The notes under the pieces: model-generated
Told to the model about the DNA's origin: nothing
The model's database searches: none
What the model saw: the letters and a program-made list of their open reading frames with translations, nothing else
Assembly (NCBI GenBank): GCA_947463785.1
Contig: CANHRG010000006.1
Location: forward strand, 1 to 64,000
Direction of reading: 5' to 3'
Source: Sphingobacteriaceae bacterium
Lineage (GTDB): Bacteria; Bacteroidota; Bacteroidia; Sphingobacteriales; Sphingobacteriaceae
DNA: 64,000 nt
Position numbers and translations under genes: made by a program
Part shown: positions 28,452-37,973 of the stretch, piece after piece
Layout of the letters: each line of letters opens with the position of its first letter
Numbering within the stretch: the stretch's first letter is position 1

Positions 28452-28875
28452 CAGTAGCTTCGAGTAGTTTCGCAATATCAAACTTTTTCATCTGCATATA
28501 CGCATACATGGCCTGAGGGGCTTTGTTCGGATTGCTCATTAATTTACCCAGTATACTGGGCACTACTTGCCACCAAACGCCAAATTTGTCTTTTACCCAG
28601 CCACATTTACTCTCTAAACCACCCTCTGCAAAGCTATTCCAATAATGGTCAATTTCTTCTTGTGTATCGCAATTAATCACAAAGGAAACGCCTTCATTGA
28701 TTTGGTATTCCGGCCCGCCATTCAAAGCCATGTAACGAGTACCGTTAAGTTCGAAAACTGCAACCATTGGCGTAATATTTAAAATTTTAGAGTTTGGAAA
28801 TACACTGCAGTAAAACTCGGCAGCAGCTTTGGCTTGGTCGTCAAACCATAAGCAGGGGTATGGAGCTGAATTCAT
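28447..28875 (-). CDS. VOC superfamily protein (PhnB-like)
   Basis: The 142-residue protein belongs to the PhnB-like branch of the glyoxalase/VOC fold, often named 3-demethylubiquinone methyltransferase-like. It contains CLWFDDQAKAAAEFYCSVF (about 8-26), the strand pair around ALNGGPEYQINEGVSF and the WWQVVPSIL motif (about 100-108). Its activity is not known; related proteins show no proven enzyme function. It is the last gene of a marC-gre-VOC run, starting 2 bases after the Gre-like gene. Confidence 0.85.
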   Translation of the reverse strand: MNSAPYPCLWFDDQAKAAAEFYCSVFPNSKILNITPMVAVFELNGTRYMALNGGPEYQINEGVSFVINCDTQEEIDHYWNSFAEGGLESKCGWVKDKFGVWWQVVPSILGKLMSNPNKAPQAMYAYMQMKKFDIAKLLEATA

Positions 28876-28877
28876 AA

Positions 28878-29330
28878 TTAAAATACATTATTAATTTTTA
28901 TTGAGTTTCCGTTTATGGATATGGTTTCACCTTTTTGAGCACCTTTTAATGCTTTACCAAGTGGTGATGCCAGTGAAACGACATAGACCGTTTCATTACC
29001 AACCACAATTTTGCCTAGGCCAATTGCTATAAAATAGGTACCGTTAGTACTACTTATCAAACTGCCAAAACCAACTTTTTCTGTTGTCAATTCAGGGTTT
29101 ACTCTTAAAACTTCTGTTTTCAATTCAACCTGATTTTGGAGCTGTTGCTCTAAATTATTGAGTTCAATTTGTACCATTGCTCTGCCAGTTTCGTACTTAT
29201 CGCCGGCACTGCTTTTACTTTCGGTATCTCTAGCTTCTTTAGCCGAGGCGAGAGCCGTTTTAATCTCGGCAATCCGTGAGTCCAACACCTGGAGCAAGTG
29301 ATTAATGATATCTAATTTTGTTAATTCCAA
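28878..29330 (-). CDS. GreA/GreB-like transcript cleavage factor family protein
   Basis: The 150-residue protein has an N-terminal helical hairpin (about 12-74) whose tip holds a GDKYETGRA segment resembling the GreA coiled-coil end, and a C-terminal FKBP-like domain with VVSLASPLGKALKGAQKGET (about 119-138), the GreA/B signature SPLGxALLGxxxGD. Gre factors rescue backtracked RNA polymerase. Whether the acidic tip residues needed for cleavage are preserved is uncertain, so it may be a Gre-related factor with another action. It follows marC with no gap. Confidence 0.75.
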   Translation of the reverse strand: MELTKLDIINHLLQVLDSRIAEIKTALASAKEARDTESKSSAGDKYETGRAMVQIELNNLEQQLQNQVELKTEVLRVNPELTTEKVGFGSLISSTNGTYFIAIGLGKIVVGNETVYVVSLASPLGKALKGAQKGETISINGNSIKINNVF

Positions 29331-29909
29331 TTATAAACCGGTATTGTTTCTGAATAATTTAATAGCTATAGCCAACAAAATAATACCGAATGCCTTACGC
29401 AACACATTGAGTCCGGCTTTGCCAAAAAGTTTTTCCAAACGGGCGGTATTCTTCAGTACAATGTATACAAAAATCATGTTGACTATGATTCCAACGATAA
29501 TATTTTGAGTAGCATACTCAGATTTCAGGGAGAGGAGGGTAGTCATGGTGCCTGCACCGGCAATTAAGGGAAACGCTAAGGGTACTATTGACACGCTCTC
29601 GGGCACTTCTTCTTTGAAAAAATTAATACCCAATACCATTTCCATGGCGATAAAAAAGATGACCAATGAACCTGCAATGGCAAAGGATTGAATATCGATA
29701 CCAATGATGCCCAGCAATCCTTCACCTAAAAATAAAAACAAGATCATGAGTGTCAGCGAAACAATGCTGGCCTTTTCAGATTGGATATGACCTGCTTTTT
29801 GACGCAACTGGATTACCACCGGGATGGATCCCAGGATATCGATGATTGCAAACAGGATCATCGAAACAGAGAGGATCTCCTTCAGATTGAAATTAAGGTA
29901 TTGGCTCAT
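29331..29909 (-). CDS. MarC family integral membrane protein
   Basis: The 192-residue protein is an inner-membrane protein with six hydrophobic segments. Family signatures include FAIIDILGSIPVV (about 20-32), the glycine-rich GSLVIFFIAMEMVLG and PLAFPLIAGAGTM (about 112-124). MarC proteins were once linked to multiple antibiotic resistance, but this was not upheld, and the transported substrate is unknown. An upstream start at 29945 lies in the APC terminator; ATG at 29909 gives MSQYLNFN and the normal length. The Gre-like gene starts immediately after its stop. Confidence 0.9.
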   Translation of the reverse strand: MSQYLNFNLKEILSVSMILFAIIDILGSIPVVIQLRQKAGHIQSEKASIVSLTLMILFLFLGEGLLGIIGIDIQSFAIAGSLVIFFIAMEMVLGINFFKEEVPESVSIVPLAFPLIAGAGTMTTLLSLKSEYATQNIIVGIIVNMIFVYIVLKNTARLEKLFGKAGLNVLRKAFGIILLAIAIKLFRNNTGL

Positions 29910-29942
29910 GCGGACTGTTTTTGTTAAAGGTACAAATAGAAA

Positions 29943-29975
29943 CAAAAAAGGTTCCGGAATTTCCGGAACCTTTTT
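29943..29975 (-). terminator. Intrinsic terminator after the YfnA-like permease
   Basis: GGTTCCGG and CCGGAACC form the stem, with AAAAA before and TTTTTT after when read on the minus strand. It lies 19 bases after the permease stop. Confidence 0.9.
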
Positions 29976-29993
29976 ACATTGATTAAGATCAAT

Positions 29994-31454
29994 TTATTTT
30001 TTAGCAGCAGCTTCTTTACGAACTACGCTATGGTTTTTGCTGTATAAGAAATACACTACTAAGCCTAATGCCATCCAAAGGGCGGCTACTTTTAGGGTGT
30101 TGATATCTAAAGCTACAATCATACCACCGCACACTAAAATTCCCATAATCGGAACCAATGGAACTAATGGCGTTTTAAACGGACGTTCCAATTCTGGATT
30201 CTGAACTCTTAAGATCCAAATACCAGCACTTACTAGAACGAAGGCCAAAAGGGTGCCAAATGAGGTTAAATCTCCTGCAACACTTCCAGGTACAAATGCA
30301 GCAAATCCACCTACCAAAAAGAACAAGATGATGTTACTCTTATAAGGAGTGCTGAATTTAGGGTGTAGTTCAGAAAATATTTTTGGTAATAAACCATCTT
30401 TAGACATGGTATAGAATACTCTTGACTGACCCAATAACATAACCAAGATTACAGAAGAGAATCCCGCAAGGATAGCTACGGTAATGCCGGTAGCCAACCA
30501 ATCGAATCCATGCATATAGGTTGAAATGGCATAAGCTACCGATGCTTCTTTTCCTTTTTCAGGATCAGCAAATTCTTGCCAGTTGGTTACACCGGTTAAT
30601 ACGTGTGAGAACAGGATATACAAAATAGTACAAACCACCAACGATCCTAGAATACCGATTGGCATATCTTTTTTCGGGTTCTTAGCTTCTTGTGCTGCAG
30701 TAGAAACAGCATCAAAACCGATGAAAGCGAAAAACACAATGGCTGCACCACCTAACACACCGCCCCAGCCCCATTTAAACATGCCTTCATGTCCGGGTGT
30801 TCCTTCTGGAATTAAATATGGAGTATGGTTTTCGGGCTTGATGAAATGCCAGCCAACTACAATAAAGATCAATACAATGGCAACCTTAATGAATACAATT
30901 ACCGCATTTAATTTTGCAGATTCTTGTGTTCCTTTAATCAATACTAAGGTTAACAATAATAAGATAACCAAAGCAGGTAAGTTGATGATACCTGAAACGC
31001 CGTTTAAAGATTCGAAAGGCGAATGCGACCACTCGTAAGGTATTGCCCCTCCGAGTAGTTTGTTGAGGTATTCACTCCAGGCAATAGAAACGGTTGCTGC
31101 CCCTAAGGCATATTCCATAATCAATGCCCATCCAATGATCCAGGCTACTACTTCACCCATGGTGGTATAGGCGTAGGTGTATGCACTACCTGCGATTGGA
31201 ATCATGGCAGCAAATTCTGCGTAACATAGTCCGGCAAATGCACAACCTATTGCTGCAATAATAAACGATAAGGTTACTGCTGCACCGGCTGCTTCTCCGG
31301 CAGCGGCGGCAGTACGAACAAATAGACCCGCACCAATAATGGCACCTATTCCTAATGCAATAAGGTTCCAACTACCCAAGGTACGTTTCAGTGAGCCTTC
31401 GCCAGTTGAGTTGGCTTCGGCTAACAACTGTGTTAATGACTTTGTAAACTTCAT
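29994..31454 (-). CDS. APC superfamily amino acid permease (CAT/YfnA-like)
   Basis: A 486-residue inner-membrane transporter with about 12-13 hydrophobic segments. The first helix has the substrate-binding glycine motif GIGAIIGAGLFV (about 36-47), followed by CYAEFAAMIPIAGSAYTYAY (about 77-96), typical of the cationic amino acid transporter branch (YfnA/CAT-like). Substrates cannot be fixed from the sequence; broad amino acid uptake is likely. It is a single transcription unit closed by a terminator. A second, unrelated-branch APC permease lies at 33999-35465. Confidence 0.88.
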   Translation of the reverse strand: MKFTKSLTQLLAEANSTGEGSLKRTLGSWNLIALGIGAIIGAGLFVRTAAAAGEAAGAAVTLSFIIAAIGCAFAGLCYAEFAAMIPIAGSAYTYAYTTMGEVVAWIIGWALIMEYALGAATVSIAWSEYLNKLLGGAIPYEWSHSPFESLNGVSGIINLPALVILLLLTLVLIKGTQESAKLNAVIVFIKVAIVLIFIVVGWHFIKPENHTPYLIPEGTPGHEGMFKWGWGGVLGGAAIVFFAFIGFDAVSTAAQEAKNPKKDMPIGILGSLVVCTILYILFSHVLTGVTNWQEFADPEKGKEASVAYAISTYMHGFDWLATGITVAILAGFSSVILVMLLGQSRVFYTMSKDGLLPKIFSELHPKFSTPYKSNIILFFLVGGFAAFVPGSVAGDLTSFGTLLAFVLVSAGIWILRVQNPELERPFKTPLVPLVPIMGILVCGGMIVALDINTLKVAALWMALGLVVYFLYSKNHSVVRKEAAAKK

Positions 31455-31510
31455 AGTTTGTTTTGGTTTTTATACTTAAGTACCAAACCTAATTAATTTA
31501 TTCGGAAAAT

Positions 31511-31544
31511 GAAAAAGGGATTTCTGATTAGAAATCCCTTTTTA
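31511..31544 (-). terminator. Intrinsic terminator after hppA
   Basis: AAAAAGGGATTTCT and AGAAATCCCTTTTT pair over 13-14 bases around a four-base GATT loop, with the U-run on the minus strand. It lies 20 bases after the hppA stop. Confidence 0.92.
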
Positions 31545-31563
31545 AACAATTCATTTTAGAAGG

Positions 31564-33795
31564 TTATTTTTTCAAGGTGTCGGTGGTATTCACCAGGGTG
31601 TCTACCGTTTGATTTCCTAACGAATCAACTTTAACCATTACTTTGATTTCTTTACGCACTTCTTGGTTTTCACCGTGATTTCCAGCAGAGATGTGCGGAG
31701 CAATCACTAAAGACACGATAGACATCAATTTGATCAAGATATTCATTGATGGACCTGAAGTATCTTTGAACGGATCACCCACGGTATCTCCGGTAACTGA
31801 AGCTTTATGCGGCTCTGATTTTTTATAATACATTTCACCATTGATCTCCACACCTTTTTCAAACGATTTTTTTGCATTATCCCATGCACCACCTGCGTTT
31901 GATTGGAACATGCCCATCAATACACCCGATACGGTTACACCCGCTAATAAGCCACCCAATACTTCCGGACCGAAGGCAAAACCTACAACGATTGGAACGA
32001 TTAAGGCGATTGCGCCTGGCAACATCATTTCTCGAATAGATGCTTTAGTAGAAATAGCTACGCATTTTTCGTACTCAGGTTTCGCTTTGTATTCCATAAT
32101 TCCAGGAATTTCGCGGAACTGACGACGTACTTCTTGTACCATATCCATAGCAGCACGGCCTACGGCAGAGATCGCTAAGGCTGAGAAAATGAATGGAATC
32201 ATACCACCCACAAATAAACCGGCTAATACGTCGGCTTTGTAAATATCAATACGATCGATACCTGCAATACCTACGAATGCGGCAAATAAAGCTAGTGAAG
32301 TTAATGCTGCAGAAGCGATGGCAAAACCTTTACCGGTAGCAGCAGTAGTATTACCTACGGCATCCAGGTTGTCGGTACGTCCACGAACTTCTTCTGGTAA
32401 CTGGCTCATTTCGGCAATACCACCAGCGTTATCGGCAATAGGTCCGAAAGCATCGATAGCCAATTGCATAGCAGTAGTAGCCATCATACCGGCAGCGGCG
32501 ATAGCCACACCGTATAAACCGGCAAAGTGGTAAGAACCGTAAATACCGGCAGCCAAAACTAAAATTGGCAATACGGTTGATTCCATACCAACAGCTAAAC
32601 CACCAATAATGTTGGTTGCATGGCCGGTTGCTGATTGCTTAATGATCGAGTTTACCGGACGTTTGCCCATAGCCGTGTAGTATTCGGTAATGATACTCAT
32701 TAAAGCACCTACCACTAAACCTACCACGATAGCCATGAAAACGTCTGTTTTAGTGAATTCAAACCCACGGATAACCATGGTTTCAGGTAATAACCAACGC
32801 ACAGCAAAGAATGCAGCAATGGCGGTCATAATAATTGATGACCAGTTACCAATATTCAAGGCGTTTTGAACGCTGTCAGTTTCTTTTGAAATACGCACTA
32901 GGTAAGTAGAAATGATCGAGAAGATCAAACCCAAACCAGCGATCAGCATTGGCAATAGGATTGGAGCGATACCACCGAAATTATCGGCAGATACGATTTC
33001 ACGACCTAAAACCATGGTTGCCAAGATGGTTGCAACATAAGAACCGAATAAATCGGCACCCATACCTGCTACGTCACCTACGTTATCACCTACGTTGTCG
33101 GCAATAGTAGCCGGATTACGCACGTCATCTTCCGGAATTCCGGCTTCTACTTTACCAACTAAATCGGCACCTACGTCGGCGGCTTTGGTATAAATACCTC
33201 CACCCACGCGGGCAAAAAGTGCGATAGACTCAGCACCTAAGGAGAATCCGGCAAGCACTTCTAATGCTTTTTCCATCTCTTTGCCATTTACGCTACCACC
33301 CACTTTTACTACATAGATATGGTAGAACAAGATGAATAAAGAACCTAAACCTAAAACAGCTAATCCGGCAACACCGATACCCATAACACTACCGCCAGTG
33401 AAAGAAACTTTCAAAGCTTTAGCTAAACTGGTACGGGCAGCTTGTGTAGTACGAACGTTCGCTTTTGTAGCGATGTTCATACCAATATATCCTGCGAAAG
33501 CAGATGTAAATGCACCAATTAAAAATGAAATGGCAATTACCGGACTTGAGGTTTCAACCAAAGTGCCAGAATAGGCCAACAGAACAGCTGCAATTACAGC
33601 AAAATAGGTCAAAATTTTCCACTCAGCTCTCAAAAAAGCCATGGCACCGTCGGCAATATAGCCAGCTAAGGTACGCATGTTTTCATCGCCTGCATCTTGC
33701 TTATTTACCCAAGCAGATTTGATCAGCATGATTAAAATGCCGAATAATCCCATCGCCGGGATCGCATAGATTAAATTGTTTTGTAAAAATTCCAT
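31564..33795 (-). CDS. hppA: K+-dependent membrane-bound pyrophosphatase (H+ and/or Na+ pump)
   Basis: The protein hydrolyses cytoplasmic PPi and pumps H+ and/or Na+ across the inner membrane. The 743-residue sequence has about 16 hydrophobic segments, the hydrolytic motif [18 protein letters not shown] (about 207-224), [18 protein letters not shown], and a second DNAGGIAEM motif. At the K+ switch it reads [10 protein letters not shown]: Ala and Gly where K+-independent enzymes have Lys and Thr, so it should need K+. After the last helix there is a hydrophilic tail of about 40 residues ([20 protein letters not shown]), longer than I expect. Na+ versus H+ specificity is not resolved. Confidence 0.95.
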   Translation of the reverse strand: MEFLQNNLIYAIPAMGLFGILIMLIKSAWVNKQDAGDENMRTLAGYIADGAMAFLRAEWKILTYFAVIAAVLLAYSGTLVETSSPVIAISFLIGAFTSAFAGYIGMNIATKANVRTTQAARTSLAKALKVSFTGGSVMGIGVAGLAVLGLGSLFILFYHIYVVKVGGSVNGKEMEKALEVLAGFSLGAESIALFARVGGGIYTKAADVGADLVGKVEAGIPEDDVRNPATIADNVGDNVGDVAGMGADLFGSYVATILATMVLGREIVSADNFGGIAPILLPMLIAGLGLIFSIISTYLVRISKETDSVQNALNIGNWSSIIMTAIAAFFAVRWLLPETMVIRGFEFTKTDVFMAIVVGLVVGALMSIITEYYTAMGKRPVNSIIKQSATGHATNIIGGLAVGMESTVLPILVLAAGIYGSYHFAGLYGVAIAAAGMMATTAMQLAIDAFGPIADNAGGIAEMSQLPEEVRGRTDNLDAVGNTTAATGKGFAIASAALTSLALFAAFVGIAGIDRIDIYKADVLAGLFVGGMIPFIFSALAISAVGRAAMDMVQEVRRQFREIPGIMEYKAKPEYEKCVAISTKASIREMMLPGAIALIVPIVVGFAFGPEVLGGLLAGVTVSGVLMGMFQSNAGGAWDNAKKSFEKGVEINGEMYYKKSEPHKASVTGDTVGDPFKDTSGPSMNILIKLMSIVSLVIAPHISAGNHGENQEVRKEIKVMVKVDSLGNQTVDTLVNTTDTLKK

Positions 33796-33848
33796 GAATA
33801 TGTTTCGTATTTAGTCAGATAAATAATGGTTTTATAGTAAACGACCGG

Positions 33849-33880
33849 CAAAAATAGCAGGCTTAAGCCATTAATGCAAT
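33849..33880 (-). promoter_or_regulatory. Predicted hppA promoter
   Basis: On the minus strand, ATTG (33877-33880), 20 bases, then TATTTTTG (33849-33856), an exact -7 match at normal spacing from a TTG -33 core. The leader would be about 50 bases. A further TATATTTG on the plus strand (33882-33889) could serve the divergent permease with a leader of about 105 bases. Confidence 0.5.
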
Positions 33881-33998
33881 TTATATTTGGCTAATTATTC
33901 ATTTTTTTGAAGTTTACGATTAATTAATTATCCATTAGGCTAATTTAAATTCGAGGCTATCTATTTTTTAATATCTTAGACTGAACTAAATCCTTTTT

Positions 33999-35465
33999 AT
34001 GCAAGAAAAATTAGAACAAACCGGAATGAAACGTGAGTTGGGTCTGCTGGATTCGACCATGATTGTGGCCGGATCAATGATTGGCTCAGGTATTTTTATT
34101 GTAACGGCTGATATTGCCCGTTCTGTTGGATCTCCCGGTTATATTTTGTTGATCTGGTTATTGACCGGTGCAATCACCCTGATTGCTGCTTTAAGTTACG
34201 GAGAATTGGCAGGAATGATGCCGAAGGCCGGTGGCCAGTACGTGTATCTAAAAGAGGCGTATAATCCCTTAATTGGGTTTTTATTCGGCTGGACGGTTTT
34301 TATGGTGATCCAAACCGGAGTAATTGCAGCTGTGGCCATTGCTTTTGCCAAGTTTACCGGTATTCTCTTGCCACAATACATTTCTGATCAGCTTGTGCTA
34401 GCCGATTTAGGATTTTTGAAGTTTAATACACAACAGGCCTTGGCCATTGCCATGATTGCCTTTTTAACTTATGTGAACCTGCAGGGCGTTAAAAATGCCA
34501 AAATTGTGCAAACCACGTTTACGCTGGCCAAAATCATTTCCCTTTTGGGGCTGATTGTATTGGGTGTTTATTTTGGGTTAAACAGCGAAACCTTCCTAAA
34601 CAATATTCAGGATTTCTGGAAACCGTTTAAGACCATTCCAAATCCGGATGGCAGTGTAAGTACCGAGGCACTAAGCGGGATTGTTTTGTTTGGAGCTTTG
34701 GGTGCAGCTATGGTAGGATCTTTGTTCAGCAGCGATGCCTGGAATAACATTACCTATACTGCCGGTGAGGTAAAAGAGCCACAAAAGAACATCCCATTGA
34801 GTTTATTTTTCGGTACCCTGATCGTAACTGTATTGTATGTATTGGCAAATGTTGCTTATTTGATGCTGTTGCCGCTTCAGGGCACTCCCGGTGGCGAGGA
34901 TGTTTTGGCTCGTGGTATTATGTTTGCAACCGATGATCGGGTAGGTACAGCCGCTATTGCAACGGTTTTTGGCAGTGCAGCTGTGGTGATTATGGCGGTA
35001 CTGATTATGATTTCAACCTTTGGTTGTAATAATGGATTGATCCTTTCTGGCGCTCGTTTGTATTATGCAATGGCTAAGGATGGAGTATTCTTTCAAAAGG
35101 CAGGAACGCTGAATAAGAACAATGTTCCTGGTTTTGCATTGATTATTCAGGGAATATGGGCTTCGCTTTTGTGCTTGTCTGGTACCTATGGCGATTTATT
35201 GGATTACTGTACCTTTTCGTCGCTACTGTTTTACATGGTTACCATTATTGGTCTTTTTGTTTTACGCTACAAATGGCCTCATGTAGACCGACCTTATAAA
35301 GCATTTGGCTATCCGGTATTACCAGCCTTCTATATCTTGATTGCAGGAGCTATTTGTATAGATTTGTTGATTTATAAGCCCGAAACCTGTGGCAGGGGAT
35401 TGGTAATTGTAATTATTGGCTTACCAGTATATTATTTGTGGAAGTGGGCGAATAAGAAAAACTAG
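33999..35465 (+). CDS. APC superfamily amino acid permease (LAT-like)
   Basis: A 488-residue inner-membrane transporter with about 12 hydrophobic segments. It starts with a short charged tail and helix 1 containing GSMIGSGIFIV (about 27-37). ALSYGELAGMMPKAGGQYVY (about 65-84) is the conserved APC loop; the overall sequence is closest to the L-type amino acid transporter/exchanger branch. No light-chain partner is encoded nearby, as usual for bacterial LATs. The substrate is not known. Its TAG stop overlaps the folC stop by four bases (CTAG), with no terminator. Confidence 0.87.
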   Translation: MQEKLEQTGMKRELGLLDSTMIVAGSMIGSGIFIVTADIARSVGSPGYILLIWLLTGAITLIAALSYGELAGMMPKAGGQYVYLKEAYNPLIGFLFGWTVFMVIQTGVIAAVAIAFAKFTGILLPQYISDQLVLADLGFLKFNTQQALAIAMIAFLTYVNLQGVKNAKIVQTTFTLAKIISLLGLIVLGVYFGLNSETFLNNIQDFWKPFKTIPNPDGSVSTEALSGIVLFGALGAAMVGSLFSSDAWNNITYTAGEVKEPQKNIPLSLFFGTLIVTVLYVLANVAYLMLLPLQGTPGGEDVLARGIMFATDDRVGTAAIATVFGSAAVVIMAVLIMISTFGCNNGLILSGARLYYAMAKDGVFFQKAGTLNKNNVPGFALIIQGIWASLLCLSGTYGDLLDYCTFSSLLFYMVTIIGLFVLRYKWPHVDRPYKAFGYPVLPAFYILIAGAICIDLLIYKPETCGRGLVIVIIGLPVYYLWKWANKKN

Positions 35466-36754
35466 ACTACTTCTGAAACTACAAAAGTACTGCCCCCGAT
35501 GAAAATCAGATCATTGGGGGCAGCTTGTTTTAAAGCTGCCTTAAAGGCTTCTTGTACCGTATTAAAAGTTTTGCCAATTAATCCGGCCGAGTTTGCTTCT
35601 TGGGCTAATGCTGAAGCTGCTTTGGCTCTCGGGATATTGGGCTGGCAGAAATAGTAATTGGCGGTTTTGGGTAGCATACTCAATACTTTGAGGGTGTCTT
35701 TATCACTTACCATGCCCCAAACCAGGTGCAGTTCATGATGCGGTGTGGCCACTATATTTTCCAGCACTTCCCGAATGCCGTCCTCGTTGTGTCCGGTATC
35801 GCAAATTACTAAAGGTCCAGTTTGTAGTGTTTGCCAACGTCCCTGTAAACCGGTCAAAACCTTAACCTGCTTAAGTGCAGTTTGAATGTGTTCGTCTGTA
35901 ATTTTGAAACCTATTTTTTTGAGTTCTTCTACTGCAGATAGTACCGTCGCAAGATTCTTCAACTGATAACTTCCTGTCAGATCCAACTCGATTTTTAAAC
36001 TCTTGTGGGATTTGATGTGCTCTGCATTTACACTGAAGTGTTCTTGTTTCTCAATCGGATTAATCTGCCATTCGTGCTGAGCAAAATGAATTTCAGATTG
36101 GCATTCATAGGCTTTTTTCTCAAATACAGATTTTGTTTCGGGATGGATTTCACCAATAATGACGGGTGTATGATTTTTAATTATCCCGGCTTTTTCAAAT
36201 GCAATTTCAGGTAATGTATTGCCCAAGATATTCATGTGATCAAACCCGATATTGGTGATTACTGATATAAGCGGTTGGATGATGTTGGTGGAGTCTAATC
36301 GTCCACCTAAACCCACCTCAATTACTGCTACATCAACTTCAGCTTTGGCAAAAGCGTCAAAAGCCATGGCTACCGTGGCTTCAAAAAATGAAGGTTCAAT
36401 CTTTTGAAATAAGTCGGCATGCTGGTTTACAAAATCAATTACCGATTGCTCAGTCACCAATTCTCCATTAATGCGAATACGCTCCCGAAAATCTTTTAGG
36501 TGTGGGGAAGTATGCAGCCCGGTTTTATAGCCTGCAGTTTGTAAAATAGCGGCAAGCATGTGCGAAGTTGAGCCTTTGCCATTGGTTCCTCCCACATGTA
36601 TGGATTTGAATTTTCTTTCGGGATTTCCTAAGGCATTACACAAAGCCTGAATGTTGTGCAGATCTTTTTTATAGGCCGCCGAGCCGATTCGAGTAAACAT
36701 CGGCAGTTGGGCATACAGAAAATCCAGAGTTTCGGAGTAGCTGCTAAAAGGCAT
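35462..36754 (-). CDS. folC: Folylpolyglutamate synthase / dihydrofolate synthase
   Basis: FolC adds glutamate to dihydropteroate and folates, using ATP. The 430-residue protein has the Mur-ligase-type P-loop GGTNGKGSTSHML (about 55-67), HTSPHLKDFRERI (about 80-92), the VIEVGLGGRLDSTN motif (about 139-152) and C-terminal VICDTGHNEDGI (about 310-321). Length is normal. It is the last gene of the envelope operon, 10 bases after the TonB-like gene; no functional link to that operon is obvious. Confidence 0.95.
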   Translation of the reverse strand: MPFSSYSETLDFLYAQLPMFTRIGSAAYKKDLHNIQALCNALGNPERKFKSIHVGGTNGKGSTSHMLAAILQTAGYKTGLHTSPHLKDFRERIRINGELVTEQSVIDFVNQHADLFQKIEPSFFEATVAMAFDAFAKAEVDVAVIEVGLGGRLDSTNIIQPLISVITNIGFDHMNILGNTLPEIAFEKAGIIKNHTPVIIGEIHPETKSVFEKKAYECQSEIHFAQHEWQINPIEKQEHFSVNAEHIKSHKSLKIELDLTGSYQLKNLATVLSAVEELKKIGFKITDEHIQTALKQVKVLTGLQGRWQTLQTGPLVICDTGHNEDGIREVLENIVATPHHELHLVWGMVSDKDTLKVLSMLPKTANYYFCQPNIPRAKAASALAQEANSAGLIGKTFNTVQEAFKAALKQAAPNDLIFIGGSTFVVSEVV

Positions 36755-36764
36755 GGAGGATAGC

Positions 36765-37571
36765 TTACCTTACCTTGAAATTAAAAATTACCACCCCAAT
36801 CTGAACATCTGGGGCAGATTCCAATTGATTTAAACGTGATCCGACAACAGCTCGTTCACATTTTCGCCATAAACTTAAATCGGATAGGGTAGTGCCTTTG
36901 GCACCTGCACGGGCATACACCACCAATCCGGTTTTATCTACCCTGATTTCTACCGCAATACGTCCGGCAGCCTGGCCATCGTCCTCAATTTTCGGAATAC
37001 TTACAAAACGTCTGTTGGCTAAGGATAAACTTACACCTCCGAAGCCAGAACCTCCTTCGCCGTAATTTGGAGAAAGCGGATCTCCGTTTACGCTTCCCTG
37101 GTTTCCTGGAGTACTTCCCGTTCCGTCGCCTTTACCCTGACCAGTATTTTGTTTGCCCTTGTACAAAGCATTCTGATTAACCGCAGAACTGGCATTCTTA
37201 ACATCGCTCACAGTTGCTGGGTTGCTGTTGGGTTTATTTTTAGTGCTAATTGCTGGTGCATCTTCTGCATCTTGTGTTAATACAGATTTATTTGAGCTCT
37301 CTGCTGAAGGATTATTACTAGTGGTTGTTTGTGTATTATCTGGTAATGCCCCATTAGCATTAGGATCAACGGATGGTTCATCAATACTCATGAAATCGTC
37401 TCCCATACCCGACTCGGAGGTGCCATAATTCACAATAATGCCACCTGTGCCTACTTCTTGATTCAAGGGCATACCAATAATCACAAAATAACTAATGAGC
37501 AATAAAATGCCCATGGCCAATGCGGATAAAGCAAAGGCTTTTGGATAGTTATTTTCTTCCCGATAGGCCAT
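36765..37571 (-). CDS. TonB/TolA-like energy transducer
   Basis: The 268-residue protein has a short cytoplasmic N-terminus, one membrane helix (about 12-34), a long low-complexity Ser/Asn/Asp/Gly-rich periplasmic linker (about 60-175) and a C-terminal domain (about 185-268) with GRIAVEIRVDKTGLVVYARA, which resembles the TonB/TolA C-terminal fold. It should transmit force from ExbBD to outer-membrane partners. The linker lacks the Pro-Lys/Pro-Glu repeats of classical TonB. It starts 3 bases after exbD. Whether it acts as TonB or TolA is not decidable from sequence. Confidence 0.8.
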   Translation of the reverse strand: MAYREENNYPKAFALSALAMGILLLISYFVIIGMPLNQEVGTGGIIVNYGTSESGMGDDFMSIDEPSVDPNANGALPDNTQTTTSNNPSAESSNKSVLTQDAEDAPAISTKNKPNSNPATVSDVKNASSAVNQNALYKGKQNTGQGKGDGTGSTPGNQGSVNGDPLSPNYGEGGSGFGGVSLSLANRRFVSIPKIEDDGQAAGRIAVEIRVDKTGLVVYARAGAKGTTLSDLSLWRKCERAVVGSRLNQLESAPDVQIGVVIFNFKVR

Positions 37572-37574
37572 GAA

Positions 37575-37973
37575 TTACTTCGGTTCTGTAGCTAAAACGA
37601 GTTTTATTTTTAGTTTGTTGGCGATATCCATCACGTTTACCACATTTTCTATGGCAACGCTGCGGTCAACGTACAATACAATGGTTAATTCCTGAGCTGT
37701 GCCCTGATAACTTTGAAGTTTGGGCATCAATTGCTCAGGTGTTACCTGCTGTTTATCTACAAAATATTCTAAATCTTTGGTTACCGATACCGTGATGGTT
37801 TTTTTAGATACCGACTGTCCGGAATCAGATCGCGGTAGCAAGAGTTTTACCACATTGGGATTGGTAATGGTTGATGCAATGAGGAAAAACAACAACAGGA
37901 AAAACATGATGTCGTTCATTGCAGAAGCGTGTACTTCTGCACCTGGCCGATTTTTTCTTCCTCTTAAATTCAT
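37575..37973 (-). CDS. exbD: Biopolymer transport protein ExbD/TolR
   Basis: The 132-residue protein has one membrane helix with the essential proton-path Asp at residue 21 (NDIMFFLLLFFLIAS, 20-34), followed by a periplasmic domain with VTPEQLMPKLQSY and IVLYVDRSVAIENVVNVMD. Length and layout match ExbD/TolR. The start overlaps the end of exbB by 4 bases (ATGA type), so translation is coupled. It forms the proton channel with ExbB. Confidence 0.95.
   Translation of the reverse strand: MNLRGRKNRPGAEVHASAMNDIMFFLLLFFLIASTITNPNVVKLLLPRSDSGQSVSKKTITVSVTKDLEYFVDKQQVTPEQLMPKLQSYQGTAQELTIVLYVDRSVAIENVVNVMDIANKLKIKLVLATEPK

Noticed and set aside
30583-31038. 151-codon open frame antisense to the YfnA-like permease
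   Set aside because: Mirror frame of a membrane protein with no supporting features.
33889-33949. Direct repeat GGCTAATT (33889 and 33942) as an operator pair
   Set aside because: An eight-base AT-rich repeat is expected by chance in a 203-base AT-rich gap.
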